Positions 63,369 through 64,000 of a DNA stretch of 64,000 bases are shown in pieces. Position 1 is the first letter of the stretch. Every line of letters starts with the position of its first letter. The notes beneath the pieces were generated by a model. The model ran no database searches. It was not told where the DNA came from and saw only the letters and a list, made by a program, of their open reading frames with translations. The translations under genes and the position numbers were made by a program. Source of the DNA: SIG447 sp045577075 (GTDB taxonomy: Bacteria; Bacillota; Clostridia; UMGS1883; UMGS1540); assembly GCA_045577075.1 (NCBI GenBank), contig JAZNHR010000002.1, positions 1 through 64,000 on the forward strand. Direction: 5' to 3'.

Positions 63369-64000
63369 TTATTCGGCGTAATCAAACAGTGCTGCGGCAA
63401 AATCTCTTGGAGAGAAGGGCTGCAGGTCCTCCACTTCCTCCCCCACACCCACAAACCGAACAGGCAGGGAAAGCTTATTTCGAATGGCAATCACAATACC
63501 GCCTTTGGCGGTGCCGTCCAATTTTGTAAGCACTAGCCCCGTAATAGGAACTGCCTTCGCAAAAAGTTCAGCTTGGCTAACGGCATTTTGCCCGGTGGTG
63601 GCATCTAAAACAAGCAGGCATTCTTTCGATGCGCCGGGAAGTTCCCTATCAATGACCCGGTACATTTTCCCAAGCTCATCCATCAGGTTTTTCTTATTAT
63701 GCAATCTGCCTGCCGTATCACAAATCAAAATATCTGCACCACGTTTTCGTGCGGCGTTGCATGCATCATACACAACAGAAGCCGGGTCTGCACCCTCGCT
63801 TCCCTTTACAATATCGCACCCTGTGCGTTCTGCCCATACTTCAAGCTGCTGAATAGCCGCGGCACGAAATGTATCTGCCGCCGCAAGAAGAACGTTTTTA
63901 CCATCCTTTTTGAATCTTGCGGCAAGCTTACCGATTGTTGTGGTTTTTCCCACGCCGTTTACACCGATTACAAAAATGACGGCCGGGCTTCCGCTTAAAT
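63369..64000 (-). CDS. ftsY: Signal recognition particle receptor FtsY (3' part)
   Basis: The frame enters at the window edge and ends with TAA at 63369; about 210 residues are seen. VIFVIGVNGVGKTTTIGKLA (G1), LAAADTFRAAAIQQLEVW, ILICDTAGRLHNKKNLMDEL (G3), LTKLDGTAKGG (G4) and PVRFVGVGEEVEDLQPFSPRDF (in part FVGVGEEVEDLQPF) mark the NG domain of FtsY. The acidic or N-domain start is beyond the window. It docks SRP-ribosome complexes at the membrane. Which protein lies next to it cannot be seen. Confidence 0.96.
   Translation of the reverse strand, partial: LSGSPAVIFVIGVNGVGKTTTIGKLAARFKKDGKNVLLAAADTFRAAAIQQLEVWAERTGCDIVKGSEGADPASVVYDACNAARKRGADILICDTAGRLHNKKNLMDELGKMYRVIDRELPGASKECLLVLDATTGQNAVSQAELFAKAVPITGLVLTKLDGTAKGGIVIAIRNKLSLPVRFVGVGEEVEDLQPFSPRDFAAALFDYAE

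Noticed and set aside
1..64000. CRISPR array or diversity-generating retroelement
   Set aside because: No regularly spaced direct repeats and no reverse transcriptase were seen; the iterons at 20.8-20.97 kb are too short and unspaced.

Overview
The window comes from a low-to-mid GC, endospore-forming member of the Clostridia. Supporting genes are spoIIP, spoIID, a ypeB-type germination gene, an alpha/beta-type SASP, a BofC-like gene with a sigma-G-like promoter, a fused FeoA-FeoB, and Gram-positive promoters and SD sequences. About half is an integrated siphovirus-type prophage (position 1 to about 31.45 kb, left end outside the window); the rest is ordinary chromosome. No species is assigned.

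Prophage, 1-31.45 kb. Nearly all lytic genes lie on the minus strand, so they read from right to left. From the switch at 28.6 kb come cro-like and small early genes (28.6-26.1 kb), a recombination/replication block (25.8-21.0 kb: Sak4-like ATPase, PD-(D/E)XK nuclease, DUF669-like protein, ERCC4 nuclease, CHC2 primase, DUF927 helicase), an origin-like iteron array (20.77-20.97 kb), small middle genes (20.7-18.3 kb), a DUF1492-type late regulator, then terminase, portal, minor head protein, scaffold, capsid, connectors, tail tube, tail chaperones, tape measure, Dit, Gp37-like protein and baseplate/fibre genes. The lysis genes must lie left of the window. Lysogeny genes are on the plus strand: a LexA-type repressor, an unknown gene, a tyrosine integrase, and a separately promoted membrane-anchored protein at 27.9-28.3 kb. 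A tmRNA-3'-end-like sequence followed by a terminator at 31.43-31.48 kb is the likely right attachment site.

The most notable prophage features are: a minor head protein with a C-terminal domain resembling MuF polymorphic toxins plus an overlapping putative immunity gene (13.0-14.7 kb); a plus-strand small RNA gene with a consensus promoter and terminator among minus-strand early genes (26.06-26.16 kb); inverted GTAACCGGT iterons around an AT-rich core; an in-frame amber codon splitting a zinc-ribbon gene (18.34-18.70 kb); and a Com-like zinc-ribbon gene of 48 codons just before the tape measure gene.

Chromosome, 31.5-64 kb. tRNA-Lys and rpsU (minus) face thrS-tsaC-LMW phosphatase-rimI, yajC, a TIGR04086 membrane protein and secD-secF (plus). 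Spore genes (ypeB, SASP, spoIIP) surround nagA. A polysaccharide deacetylase-feoAB unit, a lipoprotein, tRNA-Asp and the rpsF-ssb-rpsR operon follow on the minus strand. Then come glgP (plus), metY, an AraC regulator plus CBS protein, an aminotransferase, a BofC-like gene, a class A PBP and spoIID (plus), a YdcZ-type transporter, murT, rluB, a Gfo/Idh/MocA oxidoreductase and the 3' part of ftsY. In the PBP-spoIID gap a terminator-like hairpin contains the spoIID SD, and a sigma-E-like promoter would start transcripts inside its loop; this suggests stage-specific release of spoIID translation.
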